56,688 bases of DNA from contig JAITFL010000039.1 of the NCBI GenBank assembly GCA_031281385.1, forward strand, positions 1-56,688, in the 5' to 3' direction. The notes beneath the pieces are model-generated. The model was not told the origin of the DNA. It did no database searches and saw only the letters and a program-made list of their open reading frames with translations. The first letter of the stretch is position 1. Every line of letters starts with the position of its first letter. The position numbers and the translations under genes are program-made. Source of the DNA: Holophagales bacterium. Lineage in GTDB: Bacteria > Acidobacteriota > Holophagae > Holophagales > Holophagaceae. Positions 1-8,197 of this stretch are shown one piece after another.

Positions 1-842
1 CTTTCTTCGTCTATCATGTTGACTCTGGATTGGCAGCTCCACAGCGGGTTGATGCTACTTTTTTCGATGGCTTTGCATATATTGAAAATTCTTTGCGCGT
101 TGGCGGTGAAGGTGTCGTCCCTGAAGTTGAAATAGATCAGGCCGTGCTTTTGCCAAAGTGTCTGTATTTCGCGCATCACCGATTCTGGAGACCTGAACCT
201 AATTTTTTTGCCCCAAAACTCTGGCGTGTTGCAAAAAGAGCAGTCGGACGGACAGCCGCGGCTGGTGCTGATGTAGCTCAAATGTTGCGGGTCTTCAAGA
301 AAATCCGCCTCAAATTGTTCAATGGGTATTCCGATAGAATCCAGGTTCTCTATTGGCGCGGCCATTGGGGTTTTTGTGCCATCACGAAATATGAGAGATG
401 GTGATTTTTTCCAGTCCTTTCCTATCTCTACCTGCTTGGCAATTTCCAACATGGCGGCTTCGCCCTCGCCGCAGACGATGGCGTCCAGCTCTTTGCAGCT
501 CTTGAATGTCTCGGATGGCAGGTGCGTGGCGTGCGGCCCGCCGGCCAAGATGATGGCACTTGGGCAGGCCGCCCTTGCAATTTTCGCCAATTCGAAGCAT
601 CGTTTCCTGTTGTAAGTAAAAAGCGACAGACCTATTATTCTCGGATTCTTCTTTTTGATGTACTCGGCGACCTTTTGCGATCCCATGCCCGACAGGTTCG
701 CCAAGTGGCACGCAATGCCGTTGTTCTTCAACATCGCTTGGATGTAGCCAAGGCCAATTGGGAAATGGAGCATCCAAGGGCCGATGTCCCTGCCCGTTGG
801 TGCGCTGTAAATTAGAAGTGCCGAAAGCTGTCTGATTCGCAT
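1..842 (-). CDS. B12-binding radical SAM protein, C-terminus cut off by window edge
   Basis: No stop codon is reached before the left edge, so only the first 280 residues are present. The N-terminal part (about residues 1-130) reads as a cobalamin-binding fold: PIGLGYIQAMLKNNG, then LAGGPHATHLPSE and the CGEGE segment typical of B12-binding radical SAM proteins. Around residue 200 comes STSRGCPSDCSFCNTP, a CxxxCxxC motif that would bind the 4Fe-4S cluster used to cleave S-adenosylmethionine, followed by the (beta/alpha) barrel start with YFNFRDDTFT. Such enzymes perform radical methylations or rearrangements; the substrate cannot be told. The start ATG is divergent from the PilZ gene at 870, leaving only 27 bp between them. 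The call as a family is firm; the function is unknown. Confidence 0.85.
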   Translation of the reverse strand, partial: MRIRQLSALLIYSAPTGRDIGPWMLHFPIGLGYIQAMLKNNGIACHLANLSGMGSQKVAEYIKKKNPRIIGLSLFTYNRKRCFELAKIARAACPSAIILAGGPHATHLPSETFKSCKELDAIVCGEGEAAMLEIAKQVEIGKDWKKSPSLIFRDGTKTPMAAPIENLDSIGIPIEQFEADFLEDPQHLSYISTSRGCPSDCSFCNTPEFWGKKIRFRSPESVMREIQTLWQKHGLIYFNFRDDTFTANAQRIFNICKAIEKSSINPLWSCQSRVNMIDEE

Positions 843-869
843 ATAATTTGATTGTAGCCTGAGGCAAGC

Positions 870-2009
870 ATGGCAAATAAGACGATAAAGAACCCGGATG
901 AAATACGCCAATTTCTGCTTGAAGCATGCGCCAAAAAGGAACTGCTGGTCATCATCACGCCATATCTCAAGTTTGAATCCAACTTTGTCCATTTTGACGG
1001 CCACGAAGTCCATGTCAAAACTGTGTCTGGCGGCGAGGACGCGCTAAATATTTTGAACATCAGCGAGCTAAGCCTACGCTTTCCAAGCAAGATGGAGCAT
1101 TTAGAGGCCACAACTAGATTCATTGGGCTGGGTACATTTGAAGGCTCCAAAACTATCAAATTCGCCAAGCCACATTCCATATCCGTTTCTGGCGGGCGCA
1201 GGTCGCGGCGCATTAAGTTCCTAAAGGATGCTTACGCCGACCTGACGCTAAAGGACAATCGCAAAGCGCGGGCCACCGTCGCCGACCTAAGCGTTGAAGG
1301 TGCCAAACTGGTGCTGTCAATGGATTTGCCCCATGACGCAGTCGGGGCGAAAGAAAGGATAAGGGTGTCGCTTTTTTTGCCAAAAGACCTTTCCTTCAAT
1401 TCTTCGGCCATTGTTCGGTATAGAGACTACCGGACTCTTGGGGTCGAATTTAGCTCTGACATCCCGTCTTCAGTGATTGATCCCATATCCAGATGGGCTT
1501 TCAAGGAAAAGGAAATAGAGCGAGAGCGTATGTCGGATCATGCGGACTTGGGCGCGATGGCCGAAGCCGGGGCCGCTGCAATAGATCAACTTGACAATGT
1601 CGGAATTCTTTTGGTGACGCGGAACGATGGCTTGGATTCAGAACTCGAGGGCATCTTAGGCAAAAAGTGGAAATATTGTCGCATCCTCCCCGCTGGCGTG
1701 CTGATGAATGATGCACTGACCAGAAGGCCGCGCCTGATAATCCTCCATGTCGCCAACGACCATTTTGCAGAAGCCATGCTTGCTAGGTCGCTTTCAGAGT
1801 TGATACCCGAAAACGTGCCGATCCTGTTGCTGGGGACTGGCATGGACAGCGATTCACTGATGCAGCTTGGTAGGGAATGCAAGGCCATATCTTCCATGCT
1901 GTGGACCTCAAATAAGTCAGCATTTTTACAGCGCCTGGCGCAGGGCATTATGCGAAAATACTATAGCAGGGGCGAAAGCCCAATGGCTCCGGTAGAAGTA
2001 GAGGCATGA
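870..2009 (+). CDS. PilZ domain protein with C-terminal pseudo-receiver domain, copy 1 of 3
   Basis: 379 residues in three parts. Residues 1-105 are an N-terminal domain shared by the three tandem paralogues (LEACAKKELLVIITPYLKFES). A PilZ domain at about 107-225 has the c-di-GMP signature: an Arg-rich RxxxR (GRRSRR) and DLSVEG, matching DxSxxG. The C-terminal domain at about 245-370 has receiver-like alternation (ILLVTRND, then LIILHVAND, then VPILLLGTGMD), but the acidic phospho-acceptor position is His. This suggests a cytosolic c-di-GMP-responsive regulator whose receiver-like part cannot be phosphorylated on Asp. It is the most diverged copy. It is followed by 55 bp and the second copy, so co-transcription is likely. 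The target is unknown. Confidence 0.8.
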   Translation: MANKTIKNPDEIRQFLLEACAKKELLVIITPYLKFESNFVHFDGHEVHVKTVSGGEDALNILNISELSLRFPSKMEHLEATTRFIGLGTFEGSKTIKFAKPHSISVSGGRRSRRIKFLKDAYADLTLKDNRKARATVADLSVEGAKLVLSMDLPHDAVGAKERIRVSLFLPKDLSFNSSAIVRYRDYRTLGVEFSSDIPSSVIDPISRWAFKEKEIERERMSDHADLGAMAEAGAAAIDQLDNVGILLVTRNDGLDSELEGILGKKWKYCRILPAGVLMNDALTRRPRLIILHVANDHFAEAMLARSLSELIPENVPILLLGTGMDSDSLMQLGRECKAISSMLWTSNKSAFLQRLAQGIMRKYYSRGESPMAPVEVEA

Positions 2010-2064
2010 TGTGGGCAATAGGCATGAAATTTGATTACTTATTGCACCCCAGCTTGGGAACCAG

Positions 2065-3207
2065 ATGCCTAAGGTAATCCGCGACAAGGATGAAATCCGC
2101 AACATTTTTGAATTGGCCTGCGCCAAGAGGGCCATGCTCATCTTTGTTACGCCATACCTAAGGTTCGAGTCGCATTTTGTTTATTTGTCTGGAAGCGAAA
2201 TCCACGTCCGCGTGTCCAGGGGAAAGGGAGACGCCATCTATTTCCTGCGGGGTGAAGACCTCAAGCTTCGCTTCCCGTTCAGGTACAGTTTTTTGGAGGC
2301 ACCCGCAAAAATTATTAATTTCGGGACGCACGAGGGCGCCAGAACCCTTATGGTGGAATTGCCCAAAGAGCTTTGCGAAAACGATGACCGCAAGGCCTTT
2401 AGGGTCGAAAGGGTCGGCAACATCATTGCAACAATAAGCACGCCGAAAAACGAAATCATCAGCGCTTCGCTATTGGACGTCAGCGCCAGGGGGGCCAAAC
2501 TGAGCTCCAAAGCGGGGCAGATGAACAAGGCCCTAAAGGCGGGCGACAGAATCTCGCTGACCATCCCCATCCCAAATGTAGTCACGATTAACACCGGTGC
2601 AATCATAAGGCACATGGACGCAAGCGCCTTTGGCATTGAGTACGCGCCCGGTCTCATCGCTTCCATCTTGGATCCGCTTTCTTCTTGGATTTTTAAGAAA
2701 CAGGAAGAGGAGAAAGGAAAGCTGGCTCTTCGAGATCAGAGCGACAATGGCGAATCTGGCCCAGATATGCAAAAAATGCTGGGCAAGTCGGAAGAGAGCA
2801 GGGTGCTCATCGTTACTTCCGATGATGAAATAGAAGGGACGCTGAGAAAGCTGTTATCAAGCGAGGTGCTTTTTTTGCACGCAGAGCCATCTGTGGCGGC
2901 CATGAAGGTAACCCTAGCAAAAATGCCGCACTTGGTTATTTTGCACCTTCCGGCCAACAACATGGAAAAAAGGCGCCTGATGAAGTCCCTTGCCGCCATG
3001 GTGCCCCCCAGCGTGCCAATTTTGCTGTTGGGTACCGACATTGACAGCGGCGCGCTCTATGAACTTAGCAAAGAATGGAAGGCCGCCTCCTCCATAGCTT
3101 GGGCAAAAGACAGAGGGAATTTGGTGCAAAGATTGATAGTCGGCATGGTTAGAAAGCATTTCGGTTTGGGCGAAAGCCCAATGGTTTCGATGGAAGTCAA
3201 GGGATAA
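2065..3207 (+). CDS. PilZ domain protein with C-terminal pseudo-receiver domain, copy 2 of 3
   Basis: 380 residues with the same three-part layout as its neighbours and very close to copy 3 (shared IRxIFExACAKR, MLIFVTPYLRFESHFV). The PilZ signature is complete: RKAFR (RxxxR) near residue 112 and DVSARG (DxSxxG) near 137. The C-terminal receiver-like domain starts at about 248 with VLIVTSDDE, keeping the acidic pair of true receivers, but the acceptor strand is VILHLP, with His in place of Asp. The start ATG is preceded by a GGGA ribosome site. The spacer before this gene resembles the spacer before copy 3 (an attgca... gcttggg stretch just before each start), which suggests that gene and leader were duplicated together. 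Confidence 0.82.
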   Translation: MPKVIRDKDEIRNIFELACAKRAMLIFVTPYLRFESHFVYLSGSEIHVRVSRGKGDAIYFLRGEDLKLRFPFRYSFLEAPAKIINFGTHEGARTLMVELPKELCENDDRKAFRVERVGNIIATISTPKNEIISASLLDVSARGAKLSSKAGQMNKALKAGDRISLTIPIPNVVTINTGAIIRHMDASAFGIEYAPGLIASILDPLSSWIFKKQEEEKGKLALRDQSDNGESGPDMQKMLGKSEESRVLIVTSDDEIEGTLRKLLSSEVLFLHAEPSVAAMKVTLAKMPHLVILHLPANNMEKRRLMKSLAAMVPPSVPILLLGTDIDSGALYELSKEWKAASSIAWAKDRGNLVQRLIVGMVRKHFGLGESPMVSMEVKG

Positions 3208-3263
3208 TTTGGGGCTATGGGTGCGATAATGATTTTGTCATTGCATTTTTGCTTGGGGGTCAA

Positions 3264-4358
3264 ATGCTCAAAGTAAACCTGAGCAAAGAGGAAATTCGTC
3301 AGATATTTGAAACGGCCTGCGCCAAGAGGACTATGCTCATCTTTGTGACTCCCTATCTTAGGTTCGAGTCGCATTTTGTCCATCTGAACGGAAACGAAAT
3401 CCACGTCCGCGTTTCTACAGGGAAAGGGGATGCCTTTAACACCCTTAGGTCAATGGACATTAAAATACGCTTCCCCCACAAGTTCAATCTTTTGGAGGCC
3501 CCAGCAAACATCCTTGGGTTCGGTATGCACGATGGCGTAAAGACGCTGATGCTGGAGATGCCCAAGGATCTTTTTGAAAATGACGACCGCAAGGCCTTCC
3601 GGCTAGACAGGGTTGGCAACATCGTCGTAACCTTGACCACCCAACTAAATGAAATCATCACCACTTCCCTTATGGACATCAGCACCACGGGGGCCAAACT
3701 GAGCTCCAAGGGCGGGCAGGTAAACATAAAAATAGGCGACAAAATCTTGATGTCTATACCGCTAAAAGTGGTCACAATCCACACTGGTGCCATTGTCCGC
3801 CATTTTAGCGCAAAGGCGTTTGGAGTTGAATTCATGCCCAAGCTGCCTTCTCCCATGTTGGATCCGCTCTCTGACTGGATTTTTAAGAAACAGGAAGAAG
3901 CTAAGGGGAAGCTGGGAGAGGGCGAAGAGGGCGAGTCCGGCGCAGTGGAAGAGGGCAGGGTGCTGGTGGTCACTTCTGATGAAGACTTAGAGAAGACCCT
4001 CAGAAAGCTGCTGGCCGATGAAAGACTGGTCTTTTTTCACTCAGAGCCCAGTCAGGCATCGCTGGACATAATGCTTGCAAAAGAGCCGCACATGGTAATA
4101 CTTCACCTGCCATCAAATAGCACGTCGGCAAAGCGCCTGATGAAAACCTTGGCCGCGATGGTGCCCGTTGAAGTGCCAATGCTGCTGCTGGGTACCGACA
4201 TTGACAGCGGTGAGCTATTTGAACTGGGCAAGGAGTGGAGGGCCGACTCTTCCGTCGCTTGGGCAAAAGAGAGATGGATTTTGGCGCAAAGACTGGTGGT
4301 GGGCATGGTGCGAAAACACTTCGGGGGCGAAACCCCGATGGCCCCCAAAGAGCTTTAA
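3264..4358 (+). CDS. PilZ domain protein with C-terminal pseudo-receiver domain, copy 3 of 3
   Basis: 364 residues. The ATG at 3264 was preferred over an upstream TTG because it aligns with the start of copy 2 and has a GGGGG ribosome site a few bases before it. It has the shared N-terminal domain, then a PilZ domain with RKAFR and DISTTG, then a receiver-like domain from about residue 238 (VLVVTSDEDLEKTL) with VILHLP at the acceptor strand and LLLGTDIDSG near the usual beta-4 region. It differs from copy 2 mainly by a shorter linker after FKKQEE. It ends 29 bp before cutC. Likely a c-di-GMP effector; its partner is not deducible here. Confidence 0.82.
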   Translation: MLKVNLSKEEIRQIFETACAKRTMLIFVTPYLRFESHFVHLNGNEIHVRVSTGKGDAFNTLRSMDIKIRFPHKFNLLEAPANILGFGMHDGVKTLMLEMPKDLFENDDRKAFRLDRVGNIVVTLTTQLNEIITTSLMDISTTGAKLSSKGGQVNIKIGDKILMSIPLKVVTIHTGAIVRHFSAKAFGVEFMPKLPSPMLDPLSDWIFKKQEEAKGKLGEGEEGESGAVEEGRVLVVTSDEDLEKTLRKLLADERLVFFHSEPSQASLDIMLAKEPHMVILHLPSNSTSAKRLMKTLAAMVPVEVPMLLLGTDIDSGELFELGKEWRADSSVAWAKERWILAQRLVVGMVRKHFGGETPMAPKEL

Positions 4359-4387
4359 ATCAAAGAGATTTAGAACTTGGAGCGAAC

Positions 4388-5149
4388 ATGAAAAATGGCC
4401 TATCTTTTGAAATTTGTCTGGATTCCGCAGACTCCTGCGCCAAGGCCCAAGAGGGGGGAGCAGACCGCGTAGAGCTATGCTCCGCGCTGATGGAGGGTGG
4501 CCTAACGCCCAGCTATGGCATGATCATAGAAGCCAGGAAGGCCCTCAAGGCCACAAAGCTATTCGTGATCATAAGACCGAGGGGCGGGGACTTTTGCTAC
4601 TCAGAGACAGAGTTTCAGGCGATGATGCACGACACAAAGATTGCAAAAGAACTTGGGGCGGATGGCATAGTCGTGGGAATCCTTAAACCAGACGGCGGCA
4701 TAGACGTAGAGCGGACTTCAAAGTTGGTGGAGCTGGCCAGGCCGCTTCCTGTCACCTTCCATCGCGCCTTCGACATGGCGCGTGATCCATTTGAAGCTAT
4801 GGAGGCCATCATTTCTATGGGCTGTGAGCGCATCCTGACCTCCGGCCAAGAATCCAGCAGCTTTGAAGGGGCCGAGCTGATAGCCGAACTGATAAGGCTG
4901 GCAAAAGGGCGGATAATCATTGTGCCTGGCGGCGGAGTGAGGGAGCGCAACATCAAAAAAATAAGGGACATCACAGGGGCCAAGGAATTTCATTTTTCGG
5001 CCTTTGAAACGCTGAACAGCCAAATGGTTTTTAGAAACACCCGCGTGTTCATGGGCGGAACGCTTCGCCCCCCGGAATTCAGCCAAAACATCACCAGCCC
5101 AAAAAGAGTGGCAACTTATATTGAAAATGCGACACTGGACAGTGAATAA
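4388..5149 (+). CDS. cutC: CutC family protein (copper homeostasis / TIM barrel)
   Basis: 253 residues, the usual CutC length. The start is the ATG at 4388 with a GGAG site just upstream; the longer open frame overlaps the PilZ gene and is not credible. Family hallmarks are FEICLDSADSCAKAQEGGADRVELCS at the N-terminus, IRPRGGDFCYSE, GADGIVVGIL, VTFHRAFDMARDP, ILTSGQ and IVPGGGV, which trace the strand ends of a TIM barrel. CutC was linked to copper tolerance in E. coli, though later work questioned a direct copper role, so the true reaction is uncertain. It is the fourth gene of a same-strand run after the PilZ triplet. It shows no obvious functional link with either neighbour. Confidence 0.93.
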   Translation: MKNGLSFEICLDSADSCAKAQEGGADRVELCSALMEGGLTPSYGMIIEARKALKATKLFVIIRPRGGDFCYSETEFQAMMHDTKIAKELGADGIVVGILKPDGGIDVERTSKLVELARPLPVTFHRAFDMARDPFEAMEAIISMGCERILTSGQESSSFEGAELIAELIRLAKGRIIIVPGGGVRERNIKKIRDITGAKEFHFSAFETLNSQMVFRNTRVFMGGTLRPPEFSQNITSPKRVATYIENATLDSE

Positions 5150-5229
5150 TAGTTATTGCATAGCCGCATGGCGCAGTGCATTTTGCTGCCTGCGGCAAAT
5201 CACCCCAACCGCCCAAAAGGAGGCCCCAA

Positions 5230-5646
5230 ATGAAATTGCTAAAAATCAGCCATCTCGGCATCGCAACGCCAACTCACCAAGAGGCGATTGAAAAGCTGGG
5301 TCGCATCTTCGGAATGAAGCACGACCACGTCGAAGAAGTGGCAGACCAAAAAGTCCGCGTCGCCTTTTTCCCCATCGGCGAGAGCAACCTGGAATACCTA
5401 GAACCCACGTCCCCCGATGCGGCCGTAGCCAAATTCCTAGAAAAAAATCCAAAGGGCGGGATACACCACTTGGCCTTTGAAGTGGACGACGTGGACGCTG
5501 CGGTTAAGGAACTTTTGGATAAGGGCATCCAGATGATAGACAAGGCCCCGCGCCTTGGCGCCCACGGGAACCGCATAGCCTTCATACACCCTAAAGAGAC
5601 GGGCGGTGTACTCATAGAGGTCTGCCAGCCCATTGAAAAGCACTGA
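5230..5646 (+). CDS. mce: Methylmalonyl-CoA epimerase
   Basis: 138 residues. The start is fixed by a strong AAGGAGG ribosome site at 5218-5224. It is a VOC-fold protein made of two paired beta-alpha-beta-beta-beta modules: ISHLGIATPTHQEAIE at the start with the first metal His, ESNLEYLEP with a metal Glu, GGIHHLAFEVDDV with the second His, and the C-terminal GGVLIEVCQP with a further metal Glu. The enzyme interconverts (S)- and (R)-methylmalonyl-CoA, supplying the isomer used by the mutase encoded by mutA-mutB at 30.5-34.8 kb in this window. Epimerase and mutase are thus about 25 kb apart rather than in one operon. Confidence 0.93.
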   Translation: MKLLKISHLGIATPTHQEAIEKLGRIFGMKHDHVEEVADQKVRVAFFPIGESNLEYLEPTSPDAAVAKFLEKNPKGGIHHLAFEVDDVDAAVKELLDKGIQMIDKAPRLGAHGNRIAFIHPKETGGVLIEVCQPIEKH

Positions 5647-5716
5647 TCCACAATAAATAGTTTTCCATGCCGGCTGCGGGGCGTCCGTGGGCGGCATTTG
5701 ACAGTTTGGATTGGCT

Positions 5717-6979
5717 ATGTCCATTTTTTCACGTTTGTTTTCTGGCCAGAAAGAAGAGCGCTTTCCCGCCTTGGCCGAACTCCTTGACGCTAGAGGCGTC
5801 CCGGCCGACGAGCCTTGTCTCAATGATGAATTGCTGGCAACTTTTGATTCGTTCAAAGTCCCCGAAAGGGAAGCTTTTGCCGATGCCTTGGCATCTCTGC
5901 ACAGCAAGGGGCTGCCGCTTCCGCCCGCATGGCGAGACGCCCAATATGAGCTGCTGCCCCAAGTAGTTCCCGTCTGGCAGGGCCAGCGCGACCCATACCA
6001 TTTTCGCCCATGCTTCGACAACCTCTGCAAGCGGCTGCTGGTTGATGGAAAGCCAGTCCCGCCCGAATGGCTGACGCTTTGGGACATCTCGGAAGATGAG
6101 GTCGAATCAATTGCGATGGAGCACTTGGAAGAAAAGACAAAGGACAAGCCGTACATGCGCCAAGCAAGCGGCATATACCGCTCGAACTTTGGGGATGGCC
6201 TCGATGCCAGCCGCATTCTGCTGCCGGATTGTTGGAGCCAACTCTTCCCAGGCCAAAACACATTCGTGGCCATCCCAAGGCAGGATCTCATGTTGGTCGC
6301 GCCGCAGGTATTGCTGCCAAAGCTAGTGGAAGCCGTTGGGGAATCTCTAAAGGAAAGCGGGCGCGAATTGTTGGTTGCCACATTGTATCAATGGGTGGGC
6401 AACAAACTGATGCCAGCGAGCCTGCAAGAGCCGCACCCCATGATCCAGCCACAGCGCGAGTTTCGCCAAACGGACTCTTTGGCCGCTTATGCCGCCCAAG
6501 CTGCAGAGCTCGCAAAAATGGGCATCGGCGAGCCATGCCATCTAGGGATGGTGCAGACAAAGCAGGGAAGGACGCTGACCGTTGCCACTTGGCTTGAGGG
6601 AAAGCCCGCGCTGGTGCCCGACTCGGACTTGGTTGGATTCGTCTCATCAAAGGGCAGGCCCTTGGGGCTATATTGGAGGCAGACCCTGCCAAGGTTACAG
6701 CGGCTAAAGGGTGATCAGGTGGACATTTGGGGGCCGAGAAGGTTGCAGTTCGCCACATTCCCATCAAACGAGGAATTGGGCGAATTGGAATGTTTCGCGC
6801 CAGCCGAAGTCCACGCGCAGATACTTGGTCAAGGCGCCTCGCAGAAGCGCCCGACGCCAAGCGGGGGTGCGCCCCAAAGCCGCCAGAGCGAAGCCGCAAG
6901 CGGATCTGCGTCCAGCAACAGCCCAGTGCCGGCCCACCTGCGCGGCCTTAGCCTGGGCATGCAGGATGATGAAGACTGA
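5717..6979 (+). CDS. Conserved hypothetical protein, DUF1444-like in part
   Basis: 420 residues, start ATG at 5717. No signal peptide or membrane segment is evident. The middle (about residues 120-250) has the layout YHFRPCFDNLCKRLLVD, then SRILLPDCWSQLFPG, then TFVAIPRQDLMLVAPQ, which resembles the DUF1444/UPF0354 pattern in which a protein reads out daily-use regions; this resemblance is from memory and weak. The last 60 residues are low complexity (Ser, Pro, Gln, Ala) and end in an acidic tail, MQDDED. The gene converges on recA with only 20 bp between stops. No function can be assigned. Confidence 0.6.
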   Translation: MSIFSRLFSGQKEERFPALAELLDARGVPADEPCLNDELLATFDSFKVPEREAFADALASLHSKGLPLPPAWRDAQYELLPQVVPVWQGQRDPYHFRPCFDNLCKRLLVDGKPVPPEWLTLWDISEDEVESIAMEHLEEKTKDKPYMRQASGIYRSNFGDGLDASRILLPDCWSQLFPGQNTFVAIPRQDLMLVAPQVLLPKLVEAVGESLKESGRELLVATLYQWVGNKLMPASLQEPHPMIQPQREFRQTDSLAAYAAQAAELAKMGIGEPCHLGMVQTKQGRTLTVATWLEGKPALVPDSDLVGFVSSKGRPLGLYWRQTLPRLQRLKGDQVDIWGPRRLQFATFPSNEELGELECFAPAEVHAQILGQGASQKRPTPSGGAPQSRQSEAASGSASSNSPVPAHLRGLSLGMQDDED

Positions 6980-6999
6980 TTGTAGCTATCCAACTTGCA

Positions 7000-8034
7000 T
7001 CAAATTCCCAACTTCGCCCTTACTAGGCCCTCTATTTCTTCTGCCAGTCCGGGGTTGTCGGCCAACAGTTTTTTGACATTTTCTAGGCCCTGCCCAAGGC
7101 GGCTGTCCTTATATGAATACCAAGAGCCGCTTTTTTGTATCAGTTCCAAGTTAGAGCCAAGCTCGATGAGCTCGCCCATGCGGCTGATGCCCTCGCCATA
7201 TACTATGTCGAAGTTGGCCACCTTTAGGGGCGGGGCCACTTTGTTTTTGACCACCTTGACCTTTGTCTTTTTGCCCACTACGCCGCCATCGTCATCCTTG
7301 CCGGCTGACAGTGCATCGGTACCCCCCTTGATGCTTTGGCCGCTGCGGACTTCCAGCCGCACCGATGAATAGAATTTGAGCGCGTTGCCGCCCGTCGTGG
7401 TCTCAGGGTTGCCAAACATCACGCCAATTTTCATGCGTATCTGATTGATAAAGACCACGCAGGCATTGTTACGGCTGATGGTGGCCGTCATCTTTCTAAG
7501 GGCTTGGCTCATCAGCCTGGCCTGCAGTCCCACGTGCGCGTCGCCCATCTCTCCATCAATCTCGGCCTTTGGAGTAAGGGCGGCAACGGAGTCAACCACT
7601 ATCACGTCCAGTGCGCCGCTCTTCACCAATTGGTCACAAATTTCAAGCGCCTGCTCGCCGCTGTCGGGCTGGCTGATGAACAGATTTTCAACGTCAACGC
7701 CCAATTTTTTGGCGTAGTCCGGGTCCAGCGCATGCTCTGCGTCTATGTATGCCGCCAAGCCACCCTTTTTTTGGGCCTCGGCAACGATGTGCAGGGCCAG
7801 CGTTGTTTTCCCGCTGGCTTCTGCGCCATATATCTCAACGATGCGGCCCTTTGGCACCCCGCCAATGCCAAGTGCGAAATCGAGGCCGATGGAACCCGTG
7901 GATATGACTTCAATGCCCTCTGCGTTCATCCTGTCGCCCAGCTTCATCACCGAGCCTTTGCCAAAGTTGCGCTCTATGTCTGAAAGGGCCCTATTCAGGG
8001 CCTTCATGCGGTCATCGTGCTGTGCGGCGGCCAT
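7000..8034 (-). CDS. recA: Recombinase RecA
   Basis: 344 residues. The start at 8034 is chosen because GGGAGG lies 5 bases upstream; an in-frame ATG 21 codons earlier has no such site. RecA hallmarks run throughout: [30 protein letters not shown], a Walker A at 70-78, [10 protein letters not shown], Walker [24 protein letters not shown], and [37 protein letters not shown]. The Walker A reads GAEASGKTT instead of the nearly universal GPESSGKTT. The C-terminal tail is short and not very acidic. It catalyses homologous strand exchange and, in SOS-bearing species, LexA self-cleavage. I see no LexA-type box in its 110-bp upstream region. Confidence 0.97.
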   Translation of the reverse strand: MAAAQHDDRMKALNRALSDIERNFGKGSVMKLGDRMNAEGIEVISTGSIGLDFALGIGGVPKGRIVEIYGAEASGKTTLALHIVAEAQKKGGLAAYIDAEHALDPDYAKKLGVDVENLFISQPDSGEQALEICDQLVKSGALDVIVVDSVAALTPKAEIDGEMGDAHVGLQARLMSQALRKMTATISRNNACVVFINQIRMKIGVMFGNPETTTGGNALKFYSSVRLEVRSGQSIKGGTDALSAGKDDDGGVVGKKTKVKVVKNKVAPPLKVANFDIVYGEGISRMGELIELGSNLELIQKSGSWYSYKDSRLGQGLENVKKLLADNPGLAEEIEGLVRAKLGI

Positions 8035-8148
8035 TTTGCCTCCCTTGGTGTTTGGATTGTATCCGTTGTTCATCAAATAGCCGATGGCTGGCGCCACTGG
8101 CTAACCATGTTAGAAAAATAGAATAGCATAAAAAGCGAAAAAAACAAG

Positions 8149-8184
8149 AAAAATCATCCCAACCAAGGGGTCGGGATGATTTTT
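8149..8184 (-). terminator. Rho-independent terminator of the MFS gene
   Basis: A perfect 12-bp stem (8149-8160 with 8173-8184) closes around a 12-base loop. It ends in a run of five T on the minus strand, and lies 14 bp past the stop of the MFS transporter gene. It also separates that gene from the recA promoter region. Confidence 0.85.
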
Positions 8185-8197
8185 GATTAACAAATTA

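Noticed and set aside
382..927. 181-codon minus-strand frame
   Set aside because: It overlaps the radical SAM gene in another frame; the true frame has CxxxCxxC and a full B12-binding pattern.
8035..8148. LexA box upstream of recA
   Set aside because: No ctgt-n8-acag or gaac-n4-gttc type site was found by eye.
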